Source: DATBVX01 sp963695985 (lineage in GTDB: Bacteria; Pseudomonadota; Gammaproteobacteria; Steroidobacterales; Steroidobacteraceae). Taken from it: a DNA stretch of 64,000 nt. Positions within the stretch are counted from its first letter, which is position 1; each line of letters opens with the position of its first letter. The stretch lies in NCBI GenBank assembly GCA_963695985.1, contig CAVOIC010000009.1, positions 359,201 through 423,200 of the forward strand, in the 5' to 3' direction. The notes under the pieces were generated by a model, which saw only the letters and a program-made list of their open reading frames with translations, was not told the origin of the DNA and made no database searches. This document shows, piece by piece, positions 50,642 to 60,112 of this stretch. Made by a program: the position numbers and the translations under genes.

Positions 50642-52123
50642 TTACATCACCACTGAGACGACTTTTTCCTCGGTGCAGGCGTCCAGGCCGCGCCAGCCCA
50701 GCTCGCGCCCGATGCCGCTCGTCTTGAACCCGCCCCATGGGAGCCTCGGGTCAATCGCGCCCCAACCGTTGATCCACACGGTGCCGGCGCGCACCTTCGA
50801 GGCAATCGTGTGGGCGGCATTGAGGTCGCGCGTCCAGATCGAGGCCGACAGGCCGTAGCGGGTCGCGTTCGCCAGGCGCACGGCTTCATCCAGATCATCG
50901 AATGCCATGACCGCGCCGACGGGGCCGAAGATTTCTTCCTGGGCCACACGCATCTCGTTCTTGACGTTCGAAAGAATCGTGGGGCGGAAGAAGTAACCCT
51001 TCCCGGCGCGGCGGTCTCCGCCGGCAACAACCTTTGCGCCCTCGCCCACCCCGAGCTTCACGTAGCCCGCGACGCGATCAAGCTGTTTCTTGCTCACCAG
51101 AGAGCCCATGTTCGTCTGTGGATCGAATGGATCGCCCTGCTTGACGCCGGCCGCGGCCGCCGAGAGTCCGTCGAGCACTTTGTCGTAGTTGGAGCGATGC
51201 ACGAAGATTCGCGTTCCGGCCGCGCAGATCTGTCCAGAGTTCGCGAACAATCCCATCGCGACTCCCGCTACGGCGCCGCTCAGGTCGGCGTCCGACAGCA
51301 CGATGTGGGGTGTCTTGCCACCCAGCTCGAGCGTCACCCGCTTGAATCCATCGGCGGCGACTTTCTGAATCTCACGGCCCACTTCCGGACTACCCGTGAA
51401 ACTGATCTTGTCGATGCCGGGATGGCGCGCCAGCGCTGCGCCGGCCACTTCACCGATGCCCGTAACAACGTTGAACACACCGGCGGGAATTCCGGCTTCC
51501 TCCATCAGCTTCGCGATATGCAGTGTCGACAAGGGCGACTCTTCCGAAGGCTTCATGACCATCGTGCAACCGGCCGCCAGGGCTGGCGCAAACTTCCAGG
51601 CCGCGATCATCGTCGGTGCGTTCCAAGGCGTTATGGCCCCGATGACTCCGACGGGCTCACGTATCGTGTAGTTAAACGCCGGTCTGCCGAACACGCCGGC
51701 AGTCGGAATCGTGCGCCCCTCGATCTTGTCGGCCCATCCCGCGTAGTAGCGCACCGTGTCAATCGTCATCGGTATGTCGAGCATCGTCGGCTCGAACAGA
51801 GGCTTGCCAACAGTCGCCGATTCGAGCTTCGCCAGGTAGTCCTTGTCACGCTCCAGGAGGTCGGCGAGCCGATTGAGCAACCGCGCGCGTTGCGAGCCCG
51901 GTATCTTCGACCATTCGCCGCCATCGAACTGTGCCCGGGCCGCGTTGACTGCAGCATCGACTTCCTTTGCGGAGCCTGCGGCAATCTTGGTGAGCACGGC
52001 CTCGGTCGCGGGGTTGATGACGTCAAACGTGTCTCCACTGCTCGCGTCGGTCCATTTTCCGTTGACGTACATCTGGCGAAAGCCGGAGCCGAGACTCGCG
52101 ACGGATTGAGCTGCTGTGTTCAT
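50642..52123 (-). CDS. NAD+-dependent aldehyde dehydrogenase (ALDH1/2, phenylacetaldehyde/betaine aldehyde type)
   Basis: 493 residues, the full class 1/2 length. Motifs: YVNGKWTDASSGDTFDVINPATE, AITPWNAPTMIAAWKFAPALAAGC, ISFTGSPEVGREIQ, VTLELGGKTPHIV with the base Glu, FANSGQICAAGTRIFVH with the catalytic Cys, and the C-terminal WGGFKTSGIGRELG. Tetrameric cytosolic enzyme oxidising aldehydes to acids. Flanked by the VanA-like and P450 genes; an aromatic aldehyde, or formaldehyde-linked or phenylacetaldehyde substrate, is possible. 4-Hydroxyphenylacetaldehyde from the amine dehydrogenase 8 kb away would also fit. Confidence 0.92.
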   Translation of the reverse strand: MNTAAQSVASLGSGFRQMYVNGKWTDASSGDTFDVINPATEAVLTKIAAGSAKEVDAAVNAARAQFDGGEWSKIPGSQRARLLNRLADLLERDKDYLAKLESATVGKPLFEPTMLDIPMTIDTVRYYAGWADKIEGRTIPTAGVFGRPAFNYTIREPVGVIGAITPWNAPTMIAAWKFAPALAAGCTMVMKPSEESPLSTLHIAKLMEEAGIPAGVFNVVTGIGEVAGAALARHPGIDKISFTGSPEVGREIQKVAADGFKRVTLELGGKTPHIVLSDADLSGAVAGVAMGLFANSGQICAAGTRIFVHRSNYDKVLDGLSAAAAGVKQGDPFDPQTNMGSLVSKKQLDRVAGYVKLGVGEGAKVVAGGDRRAGKGYFFRPTILSNVKNEMRVAQEEIFGPVGAVMAFDDLDEAVRLANATRYGLSASIWTRDLNAAHTIASKVRAGTVWINGWGAIDPRLPWGGFKTSGIGRELGWRGLDACTEEKVVSVVM

Positions 52124-52270
52124 GACCTTCTCCTAAACGCGCCTGATGAGCGGGGTGCTCGCAGCGTCGATCGTCGCCGCGCTACGGCATCCTTCTGCGG
52201 GCATCATAAACCAATCAAGCGGATATCAGCGTAAGATCCCTGTGTTCTGCGCGTCCTCAGCGAATCTTCG

Positions 52271-53519
52271 ATGCCCACATCTGCTCCATCGTCTGACGCA
52301 ATGGTGCCGGCGCAGTTGGCCAGGGAATTCGATCTGCGCCGCTTACCCCCTGACTTCTATGAAAATCCATTCCCGTATTACGCGGCGCTCCGGCGACACG
52401 AGCCGGTCAAGCAGTTGCCCGGGGGCGGGTACCTGCTCACGCGCTATCGCGATGTGGAGTACGTGTACAAGAACCCGAAACTCTTCAGCTCGGACAAGAA
52501 GACGGAATTCAAGCCCAAGTACGGCGATTCCCTCCTCTACGAGCATCACACCACGAGCCTGGTTTTCAACGATCCGCCTCTGCACACGCGCGTGCGGAAG
52601 TTGATCAACGGCGCACTGGTGCCCAGAGCGATCGCCGGGATGCAGCCTGGCCTGATAGCGCTCGTCGATCGGCTTCTGGACGCCATGGCAGAAAAAGGCG
52701 AAGTCGATCTCATCGACGACTTCGCGAGCGCGATACCGGTCGAGATCATCGGCAACCTCCTCGCAATACCTCACGAGCAGCGCGGCCCGCTGCGTCGCTG
52801 GTCACTTGCGATACTGGGCGCCCTGGAACCGGTCATCAGCGCCGACGCCGCTGCGCGCGGCAACAACGCCGTACAGGAATTCAAGACCTGCCTGGAAGCG
52901 GTCATTGAGGAACGACGGGCGAAGCCGGGCGACCCGGAACGCGACGTGCTGACACGCCTCATTCAGGGCGAGGATCAGGGGGAACGGCTGAGTCACAAGG
53001 AGCTGCTGCACAACTGCATCTTTCTGCTGAACGCCGGACATGAGACCACGACCAACCTGATCGGCAACGGGCTGGTGGCCCTGTTCGACAATCCGGATCA
53101 GAAGGATGCGTTGCTCGCGCAGCCGGAACTCATCAAGACTGCGGTTGAAGAGGTGCTGCGCCTGGAAAGCTCGAATCAACTGGGCAATCGCATCACCACG
53201 CAGCGCGGTGTCCATCAGCGGGCACACGCTCGAGGCTCAGACCTCGATCACGCTCTGCATCGGTGCTGCGAATAGAGATCCCGAGCAATTTCCGGATCCC
53301 GACCGCATGGATATCACGCGCTCACCCAATCGGCATCTCGCGTTCGGCTCGGGCATTCATCAATGCGTGGGCATGAATCTGGCCCGGCTGGAGGGCAGCG
53401 TCGCGATCTCGCGCTTTCTGGAACGCTTCCCGCGATACTCGATCACTGCAAAGCCTACGCGCGGAGGACGTGCGCGATTCCGGGGCTTTCTCAAGGTCCC
53501 TTGCCGGGTTGAGGACTGA
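52271..53519 (+). CDS. Cytochrome P450 (soluble bacterial type), frameshifted
   Basis: Reads as bacterial P450 from ATG 52271: FDLRRLPPDFYENPFPYYAALR, DPPLHTRVRKLINGALVPR (helix C region), the I-helix LLNAGHETTTNLIGNG, and EEVLRLESSNQLGNRITT (ExxR). Near 53204 one extra base shifts the frame; removing it joins NRITTQ to AVSISGHTLEAQTSITLCIGAANRDPEQF. The heme loop FGSGIHQCVG then follows with the Cys ligand. The restored protein is 415 residues. Needs a ferredoxin and reductase, not seen here. Beside VanA-like and ALDH genes, O-demethylation or ring/side-chain hydroxylation is likely. I cannot assign a CYP family. Confidence 0.88.
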
Positions 53520-53534
53520 GTCGCACCAGGTGAC

Positions 53535-53567
53535 GCTGCCCCGCTCCGGCGTCCGATGCGGGGCAGC
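53535..53567. terminator. Hairpin between convergent P450 and TonB receptor genes
   Basis: GCTGCCCCG/CGGGGCAGC is a perfect 9-bp stem around a 15-nt loop in the 77-bp convergent gap. There is no T-run on either strand, so termination is likely but not certain. Confidence 0.5.
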
Positions 53568-53596
53568 TGACCGATGCGGTCTGCGACTCGAGTTCC

Positions 53597-55899
53597 CTAA
53601 AAGTGATACGACAGCGTCACGCCGTATTGGCGAGGTGGCCCGTAGACCTGCTCGATGAAACCGATCAAGCCCAGGTCAAGGTTATAGACACGATACTCCT
53701 CGTCCGTGAAGTTCTTGACCCAGAGCGCTATTCCCAGCTTCTCATTGCTGGTGTCGTATGAGAGCCGCGCATTCCACACTGAGTAGGACGGTTCGAAGGA
53801 TGCGTCCGAGTTCGAGCCTTCCAGGAACTGGTCATCATTCCATTGGCCGTCCACCTGAACCCCGAGCTGGCCGCCGAGGGCCGGCCACTGGTAGCGCCCG
53901 AGAAAGTTCACGCTGAACTCAGGTGCGGTCGGGAAGTCGACATTGGTTACCACGCCGCCAAACACATCCGGCACGGCATCCACCTTGGAGTCGATGTATG
54001 CAGCTCCGATATTGAATTCGAGGCCAGTAACTGGCGACACGCTGAACTCGAGCTCGCCACCCTTCGACGTGGCGTCGGAATTGGTCACCTGTGGAGTCAG
54101 GTTGCAATATCGAAAACGCCTGGTAGTCATGGTAGTCGTAGTAGTAGACCGCGCCGTTCAAGCGTGCCCTGCCGTCCAGGAGGTCGAGCTTGATTCCCAA
54201 CTCATAGGAATTCAGCTTTTCGGGATCGTGCTTGAGACTCGCGGGAGCTACGGCACCGAGCGGATCCAATGACCAGTTGCCGCCCTTGATGCCCCGGTTA
54301 TAGGCGAGATAGAGCAACGCACCGTCTGTCAGGCTTCCAGTTGATCTGAGCGCGCGCCGCCCAGTCGCCGTAGTCGATCGTGTCGATGTCCGGGATCGCC
54401 ACGTTGTCGATGTTGAAGACCTCGGTTGGCGGTATTCCCTGGGGCATGTCCTCGAGTACCGTCCGCAGGTCGAGATCTCTTGTCGTCCTGCGACCAGCGG
54501 AACCCGGCCACCAGGGTCCAGGTCGGCGCGAAGTCGTACTCGATCTGACCGAACACCGACCAGTTCTTGGAATCGATCACACCGAAGGTCGATTGCTTCT
54601 GAGTATCGCTGGGACTTCCCGTGATGCCCGACAGGATCGCTGCACCCTGCACGGACTGAAACGTATCCCACTTCATGTCGAGGTAGTACGCGCCGACCTG
54701 CCAGCGGAATCCACCGTCTGAATCGGCCAGGCGCAGCTCCTCCGACCACTGGTCGTAGGAGGTGATGGTGTTGTACGGGAAGAACACCAGTCCGCCCGCT
54801 GAATCCTCGACGTAGAACTTGTCCATGTCCAGCCAGTTGGTGATGGAGACCAGCTGCACGCCACCGCCGACATCAGCCGTGATCTGCGCCGTGGCGGACT
54901 TGACCTCACGATCCATGTACGGTTGCTTGTTCACCAGGGAAGGATCGTCCGTGCCCGCAAAGGGCGGTCGCTCGTAAAGTGATGCCATCCGTCGCCGGTG
55001 ATGGGCGTGCGCGGAAAGTCCATCGGTCCGGCGCCCGTCGCCGGATCGATGGCATCGTGAAACGAGGCCAGTCCGGTCACCGGATCGATTCCCACGAACG
55101 TCACGACGTAGACGCCGGTCGGCACGTCGTCGTCCTTGGCATAGCTCCCCGTCAGATCGATCAGGACCTTGTCGGTCGCATCGATCTGCAGGTTGCCGCG
55201 CAGGGCATAACCGTTGGCGCCATTGGTGTCTCGACCCGTTGCCTTCACCGGCCCGCCGCCGAGGTCAGCGGTTCCCGGTTCGACGTATCCGTCGGAGGTT
55301 TCCCATCGTCCGGCCAGTCGCCCCCGGACCTTGTCGGAGAAGGCGCCGCCGAACGCACCCTCGACCGAGTAAGTACCGAAGTCCGCGGCCAAACCCTCGA
55401 GATATCCGTTGGTTTCCTTATCCGTCGCTTTGTGCGTCAGGAACTGGATGACGCCGCCGGTGGCATTGCGCCCGAACAGTGTGCCCTGCGGCCCGCGCAG
55501 TACCTCGATGCGATCCATGTCGAAGAGCTGCATGTTGAGTGCGTTCATGCTCGCGATGTAGGCACCGTCCAGGTACACCGCCACGGGCGCTTCCAGGTTG
55601 TCCTGAAAGTTGTTCTGGGAGACGCCGCGCAGACTGAACACGGTGAATGCCGGCGAATACGTGAACAGGTGCAGACCCGGCACCTGTTGAGCGACGTCGA
55701 TCGTGTTCTTGACGCCCAGCTCCTCGAGCTGCTTGCTGGAGATTGCCGCAACCGAGATGCCGACGTCCTGAATGCTCTCGACGCGCTTCTGCGCGGTGAC
55801 GATGACTTCTTCGAGCTGGGCACTGGCGACGCACGGCAGCAGCACGCTGAATACTGCCAGGAGAGGAAGCCGGAGAATCTTCAAGGTGGTGGAAGACAT
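53597..55899 (-). pseudogene. TonB-dependent receptor broken by four apparent frameshifts
   Basis: Start ATG 55899 (GGGGAGAAACAAAA upstream) gives a signal peptide, LEEVIVTAQKRVESIQDVGIS, FSLRGVSQNNFQDN and MDRIEVLRGPQGTLFGRNATGG. The frame changes near 54985 (one missing base; GDGW then ASLYERPPFAG), 54476 (extra base; QDDK to DLDLRTVLED), 54332 (extra base; INWKPD to DGALLYLAYNRG) and 54107 (extra base; YQAFSIL to NLTPQVTNSDA). The barrel ends in YGPPRQYGVTLSYHF with terminal Phe. Every segment is well conserved across the breaks, so sequencing error is as likely as decay. Restored length is about 766 residues. Confidence 0.85.
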
Positions 55900-56068
55900 T
55901 TTTGTTTCTCCCCTGCTTGAATGCACACAACAGGCGGCTGGGCGCCCGTAAGATATCAGGCGCAGGTCCGGGCAGATAGCGGGGCTCATACCTATTCGAA
56001 GTCATGCCGCCCGCTTTGCAGCAGCGGCATCTGGTGCGACAAACAAGATCGGGAAACACTAGAATTCA

Positions 56069-57793
56069 GTGCAGGATATTCGATGCCTGGGGAGTTGGAC
56101 TGACTTCTCGGTCCGCACGCCGCAATGCCCCGCCCCGCCGGCCGCGATTACTCCCTCTATTTCACCAATCCCCGCTACGAGTTCGTGGCACCGCCCGAGC
56201 TGCGCGGTCAAGCGATTCGAGCACGACGTCGTGGTCGTGGGCGCGGGGCCCGTGGGACTCACCGCCGCGCTGGAGCTCGCCCGCCACGGTGTCAGGTGCG
56301 TGGTCCTCGACGAGAAGAACACGCTGAGCGAGGGCAGCCGGGCCATTTGTATCGCGCGCCACAGCCTGGAGATCATGCAACAGCTTGGACTGTCCGATCG
56401 ATTTGTCGCCAAGGGACTCGGCTGGACGCACGGTACGTCCTATTACGGCACCCGCCCGGTGTACCGGCTGGAGATGCCGCACTCGCCACAAGAGCGCTTC
56501 TATCCGATGTACAACCTGCAGCAGCAGTACGTCGAGCAATTCCTGGTCGAGGCGGCCGCGCAGAATCCCCGGATCGAGCTGCGCTGGCAAAACCGCCTCA
56601 CTGGCATCGAGCTCGCAGACTCCGGTGCCGTGCTCGAGGTAGAGACTCCGAGCGGGCCGTACCATTTACATGCCCGCTATCTGCTGGCCGCGGATGGCGC
56701 CCGCAGCAGCGTGCGGCACCTCTCGGGCCAGAAACTTCACGGCGATGCCTACGAGGGGCGCTACGTCATCGTGGACATCCGGATGAAGTCGGATTTCCCG
56801 ACTGAGCGGCGAGCGTTCTTCGATCCGCCTGCAAATCCCGGCGCCACGGTGCTGATTCACAAGCAACCCGACGATATCTGGCGCGTGGACTATCAACTGC
56901 GGGACGACGAATCGGAGCACGACGCCCTGCAGGAAAAGAACATCCGCGCGCGGGTCGGCGCGATTGTCGAGATGATCGGGGAGAAAGCGCCCTGGGAACT
57001 TGAATGGTGGAGTCTGTACAAGGCCTACTCATTGGCGCTCGATGACTACCGCCACGGTCCAATCCTGTTTCTCGGCGATGCCGCACACCTGGTGCCGATC
57101 TTTGGTGTTCGCGGGCTGAACTCCGGCCTCGCCGACGCGATGAACGCCGGCTGGAAGCTCGCCTACGTGATCCGGCAGCTGGCACCGGCGAGGCTGCTCG
57201 ACAGCTATTCGATCGAGCGGCGCGGCGCGACGCTGGACGTCTTCAGTAACGCGGCGAAGAGCACGCGCTTCATGACACCACCTACGCGCGGTTACCAGCT
57301 CCTTAGAGACGCCGCTTTGTCACTCGCGGTCCATCACCAGGCGACGCGCCCGCTGATCAACCCGCGGCAATCGCGCCCCTATACCTACACCGATAGTCCC
57401 TTGACCGGATTCGCCGCGCGCGATGCCGAGTTCGACGCAGGGCCTGTCGCCGGAGCACCGCTCATCAACCGCAGGCTGGAGGCCGATCGATTCCTGCTGG
57501 ATCGACTGGGCCCGGGATTCAGCGGTATCTATTTCTGCGACGCGGGCGAACTGCCGTCTGACGTTCGGAAGCTGCTTCGGGAACTCTCTGTGGGCAATGA
57601 AGCCTGTGAAGCGATCGTGATCTCGCGACGCGATGCGAATGGCGAACTCGCCAACGACGGCACGTTTGCGGCCTACGGGGCCACAGACGGAACGTTTTAC
57701 CTTGTTCGTCCCGACCGCCACGTCGCCGCACGCTGGCGGCACATTGTGCCGGACGAGGTGCGTCAGGCATTCAACCAAGCGCTTGGAAATTGA
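56069..57793 (+). CDS. FAD-dependent aromatic hydroxylase (MhpA/PheA type), possibly frameshifted near its start
   Basis: The frame holds VVVVGAGPVGLTAALELARHG (FAD ADP site), LLAADGARSSVRH (DG motif), and HGPILFLGDAAHLVPIFGVRGLNSGLADAMNAGWKLAYV (GD motif). These define class A flavoprotein monooxygenases such as 3-(3-hydroxyphenyl)propionate hydroxylase. The first 47 residues read poorly as protein. ATG 56125 in another frame gives RDYSLYFTNPRYEFVAPPEL, a typical N-terminus, and one extra base near 56205 would join it to RFEHDVVVVG (555 residues). It is followed 4 bp later by a DUF2783 gene, a known partner arrangement. Substrate: a phenolic acid or phenol. Confidence 0.85.
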   Translation: MQDIRCLGSWTDFSVRTPQCPAPPAAITPSISPIPATSSWHRPSCAVKRFEHDVVVVGAGPVGLTAALELARHGVRCVVLDEKNTLSEGSRAICIARHSLEIMQQLGLSDRFVAKGLGWTHGTSYYGTRPVYRLEMPHSPQERFYPMYNLQQQYVEQFLVEAAAQNPRIELRWQNRLTGIELADSGAVLEVETPSGPYHLHARYLLAADGARSSVRHLSGQKLHGDAYEGRYVIVDIRMKSDFPTERRAFFDPPANPGATVLIHKQPDDIWRVDYQLRDDESEHDALQEKNIRARVGAIVEMIGEKAPWELEWWSLYKAYSLALDDYRHGPILFLGDAAHLVPIFGVRGLNSGLADAMNAGWKLAYVIRQLAPARLLDSYSIERRGATLDVFSNAAKSTRFMTPPTRGYQLLRDAALSLAVHHQATRPLINPRQSRPYTYTDSPLTGFAARDAEFDAGPVAGAPLINRRLEADRFLLDRLGPGFSGIYFCDAGELPSDVRKLLRELSVGNEACEAIVISRRDANGELANDGTFAAYGATDGTFYLVRPDRHVAARWRHIVPDEVRQAFNQALGN

Positions 57794-57797
57794 TCCT

Positions 57798-58001
57798 ATG
57801 CAAAGAACGCTGCCGGAGTCGGAACTTGAAGAGGCCTATGACCTGATCGCCGCAGCCATAGACCGGGTGGGGCGTGCGCACGAATCGTTGTTTCTCGCCA
57901 AGCTGTGCCTCGCGCTCGGCGCTCAGATGACGTCGGTCGACGCGATTGTCGAGGCCATTCGGGCGGCCGAGGAAGATCTGCGCGATCGAGCGCGGCCCTG
58001 A
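57798..58001 (+). CDS. DUF2783 small protein
   Basis: 67 residues from ATG 57798, 4 bp after the hydroxylase stop. SELEEAYDLIAAAIDRVGRAHESLFLAKLCLALGAQMTSVDAIVEAI is one helical domain of the DUF2783 type, a family of about 60-75 residues that commonly follows FAD aromatic hydroxylase genes. Role unknown; a subunit or regulator of the hydroxylase is the natural guess. Confidence 0.75.
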   Translation: MQRTLPESELEEAYDLIAAAIDRVGRAHESLFLAKLCLALGAQMTSVDAIVEAIRAAEEDLRDRARP

Positions 58002-58016
58002 AGATCTGGGCACGCG

Positions 58017-58421
58017 TCAGCGGGTTTCCCGCAGCACCTTGGCGCGTGTCGCGCTGATCTCGAGCAGCGGCCGCGTGCGCGCGCTGGCAACCTCCGCTGC
58101 CGTGAACGGCCGTATGCGCTTGGCGGCATCTGCGTCGCTGAACTCACGAATGGCCCAGTTCAGAACCTCCGCGACTTCCGCTGGTGACAGCGTCGACTGG
58201 GTTACGCCGGGAACGCGCAGCACGTACTCGCGCCCCTGCGGCGCACTGGAGATTCTCGAGAGTGTGCCGTGCAATGACGGCACCTGTCCTTCAAGCCCCT
58301 TGCCGTCCTCGCCGTGACACCCCATGCAGTTGAGCTGGTAGTGCTGCTTGGCGCGCGCGGCGTCGTCGGCCTGCGCGATGACGCTCGCACATAGGGCGAG
58401 AACCGCAACGAGCACGCGCAC
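58017..58421 (-). CDS. Periplasmic monoheme cytochrome c of the amine dehydrogenase operon
   Basis: 134 residues with a signal peptide ending near VIAQADD. One heme c site is present, NCMGCHGEDGKG (C-x2-C-H). After it there is no methionine at all, so the usual Met axial ligand is missing; His in PSLHGTL or another residue must serve, or the heme is five-coordinate. It starts 3 bp after the light-chain stop and is the last gene of the operon. Likely electron acceptor, or less likely a helper in cofactor formation. Convergent with the DUF2783 gene. Confidence 0.85.
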   Translation of the reverse strand: MRVLVAVLALCASVIAQADDAARAKQHYQLNCMGCHGEDGKGLEGQVPSLHGTLSRISSAPQGREYVLRVPGVTQSTLSPAEVAEVLNWAIREFSDADAAKRIRPFTAAEVASARTRPLLEISATRAKVLRETR

Positions 58422-58424
58422 CGG

Positions 58425-58934
58425 CTACGCCTTCTTGTCGGCCACGCCCACGATGCGCGACACCGTGCAGTGATACGGGATATTGGCTCGACTGCCGACG
58501 CACCAGTTGTAATCGTTGGCAGTCTGCGGGCGATAGAGCGGTCGATCCCCTTCGTTACGGTTGCAGAGACATCGACCGCACGAGCTCTTCCCACAGCAGT
58601 CATTGTAGGAAACGATGTATTCCTTGCCGTCGGTCGCGTTGCGGCAGGTACCCACCCAGGTAATCGGCGCCGGCTCGGTTCCCGGCGGGCAGCTCGTTAC
58701 GGATCCGCCGCAGCATGCGCAAAGGAACCCGTCGATCGCACAATAGCGCCAGTACTCACATGTCGTGGAATCGCCCTGCTCTTTCACCACCGCCTGACCG
58801 CGCGCAACTGGTAGCAATGGCAGCATCGCGGCGCCCACCAGCAGGTTCCCGAGCCGGCGGAGCACGCTACGGCGCGAGCTCGTCTGCGCAAGCGATCGGC
58901 TCCAGCGTTCGACCAGTGAATCATATTGATCCAT
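58425..58934 (-). CDS. aauA: Aromatic amine/methylamine dehydrogenase light chain (TTQ-bearing)
   Basis: 169 residues. A twin-arginine signal (SSRRSVLRRLGNLLVGAAMLP) precedes the Cys-rich domain. The two tryptophans that form tryptophan tryptophylquinone are present: Trp93 (PAPITWVGTC) and Trp144 (NDYNWCVGS), 51 residues apart exactly as Trp57 and Trp108 of MADH. Asp68 (CAIDGF) and Asp112 (SYNDCCG) match the catalytic Asp32 and Asp76. Twelve or more Cys would form the family's six disulfides. The heavy chain and maturation genes are in the same operon. Divergent hpaBC favours aromatic amines over methylamine. Confidence 0.92.
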   Translation of the reverse strand: MDQYDSLVERWSRSLAQTSSRRSVLRRLGNLLVGAAMLPLLPVARGQAVVKEQGDSTTCEYWRYCAIDGFLCACCGGSVTSCPPGTEPAPITWVGTCRNATDGKEYIVSYNDCCGKSSCGRCLCNRNEGDRPLYRPQTANDYNWCVGSRANIPYHCTVSRIVGVADKKA

Positions 58935-58960
58935 TTCGATCCCCTCTGCCGATGCAGCGG

Positions 58961-59569
58961 CTACGCGACTTCGCGCGACGACGCGTTCAGGAATTCCTGC
59001 AACGAGGCAACGCCCCGTTCCTTCGCTTCGAACAGGCTGTCGAGATGCTCCCGCGAATTCACCAGTCCGCTGGCCCGTACGATCCCGCCACCATCCAGCA
59101 GCACTGCATAAGGCAGGCGGCCTGCACCATAGGCGAGGCCGAGAGGCTCCGAGAGCACGTAGACGAACTCGCGCAATCCTTCCGTCGCGATGAAGTCCGC
59201 GTGCTCGAGCCGCGATCCATCACTCGCCAGCACTACTTCTATCGGCGGGCGCTCACGCCGGCGGATCGAGCGCAGTGACGGTAGCAGAGACTTGCAGACA
59301 GGACATGTCGGTGACAGGAAGACCAGAAGCGTATCGTGCCCTTGCGAGTGGGCAGCGCCGATGCGTCTGCTGCTGCCGTTCATGTCCACGACGTCGACCA
59401 CGGGTGCGGGGTGACCGACGGTAAGGCCCTGGGCGAGCTTGAGTGCACCGGCCTGCGGCAGGCGCTCATGCAGCACGCCGATCTGCCTCGCAAGAGCCAG
59501 TACTACGAGCGCCAGACAGACGACGACCACCCAGAGACTCGCGATCGCAATCCACCCAGCCATTGTCAT
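58961..59569 (-). CDS. aauD: Thioredoxin-like amine dehydrogenase maturation protein (MauD/AauD)
   Basis: 202 residues. An N-terminal membrane anchor (IAIASLWVVVVCLALVVLALA) precedes a thioredoxin-fold domain with the redox motif Cys89-Pro-Val-Cys92 (SPTCPVCKSLLP) and LPYAVLLDGGGIVRASGLV (cis-Pro loop). In methylamine and aromatic amine systems MauD with MauE is needed for correct disulfides and stability of the light chain in the periplasm. It starts 3 bp after mauE and is followed 26 bp later by the light chain. Confidence 0.92.
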   Translation of the reverse strand: MTMAGWIAIASLWVVVVCLALVVLALARQIGVLHERLPQAGALKLAQGLTVGHPAPVVDVVDMNGSSRRIGAAHSQGHDTLLVFLSPTCPVCKSLLPSLRSIRRRERPPIEVVLASDGSRLEHADFIATEGLREFVYVLSEPLGLAYGAGRLPYAVLLDGGGIVRASGLVNSREHLDSLFEAKERGVASLQEFLNASSREVA

Positions 59570-59572
59570 GCG

Positions 59573-60103
59573 TTATCTCGCAGAAGGAAGGCGCGTCGCC
59601 TGAAGCAGGTTCTGAGCCGCATAGAGAAATGCCAGGGTCAACGTGGCGCAACCAATCGTGACCGCATCGAGCACACCGAGCGCGCGCGTTGTCGGCTGTG
59701 CGACAGCGCTTAGTGCCACCACCGCCAGGGCCAGGTTACGCGCGACCATCCACCAGCGAATCGGTTGGCGACGCCCTGCGCCAAGGCAACCACAATCGAG
59801 GTTGACGCGACCTCGAAGTAGATTGATCGCCATGGCAGCCGCGTAAACGGCAAGAAGTCCGGATGACACTGCAGCGCCGACCGGACGCGTTGCCGTCACG
59901 AGTATGAGCACGGCCGCGCCCAGTTCGAGCACAGTCAGAATGCCGGCCGAAAGCGCAACCAGCGCGTCGGGCAGCAAGTCATAGTTGCGCACGACCTGGC
60001 GAAACTCGCTCCAATCCCGCAGCTTGTGGCTGGCTGCAATCACGAACAAGAGCGCCACGCTCAGCGCTATCGTCCAGGAAAATGCCGGATCGATCTGCAG
60101 CAC
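59573..60103 (-). CDS. aauE: Integral membrane amine dehydrogenase maturation protein (MauE/AauE)
   Basis: 176 residues, four to five hydrophobic spans: WTIALSVALLFVIAASHKL, ALVALSAGILTVLELGAAVLILV, AAVSSGLLAVYAAAMAINLL, and two C-terminal ones. The RVNLDCGCLG segment with two Cys is the conserved MauE/DoxX-like redox pair. It works with MauD to handle disulfides of the light chain. It starts 9 bp after the heavy-chain stop. Confidence 0.9.
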   Translation of the reverse strand: MLQIDPAFSWTIALSVALLFVIAASHKLRDWSEFRQVVRNYDLLPDALVALSAGILTVLELGAAVLILVTATRPVGAAVSSGLLAVYAAAMAINLLRGRVNLDCGCLGAGRRQPIRWWMVARNLALAVVALSAVAQPTTRALGVLDAVTIGCATLTLAFLYAAQNLLQATRLPSAR

Positions 60104-60112
60104 GACCGGGTC

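Noticed and set aside
55899..56124. A promoter or operator for the divergent TonB receptor and FAD hydroxylase.
   Set aside because: The gap must contain promoters, but I could not pick -35/-10 pairs or a palindrome that stands out from the background.
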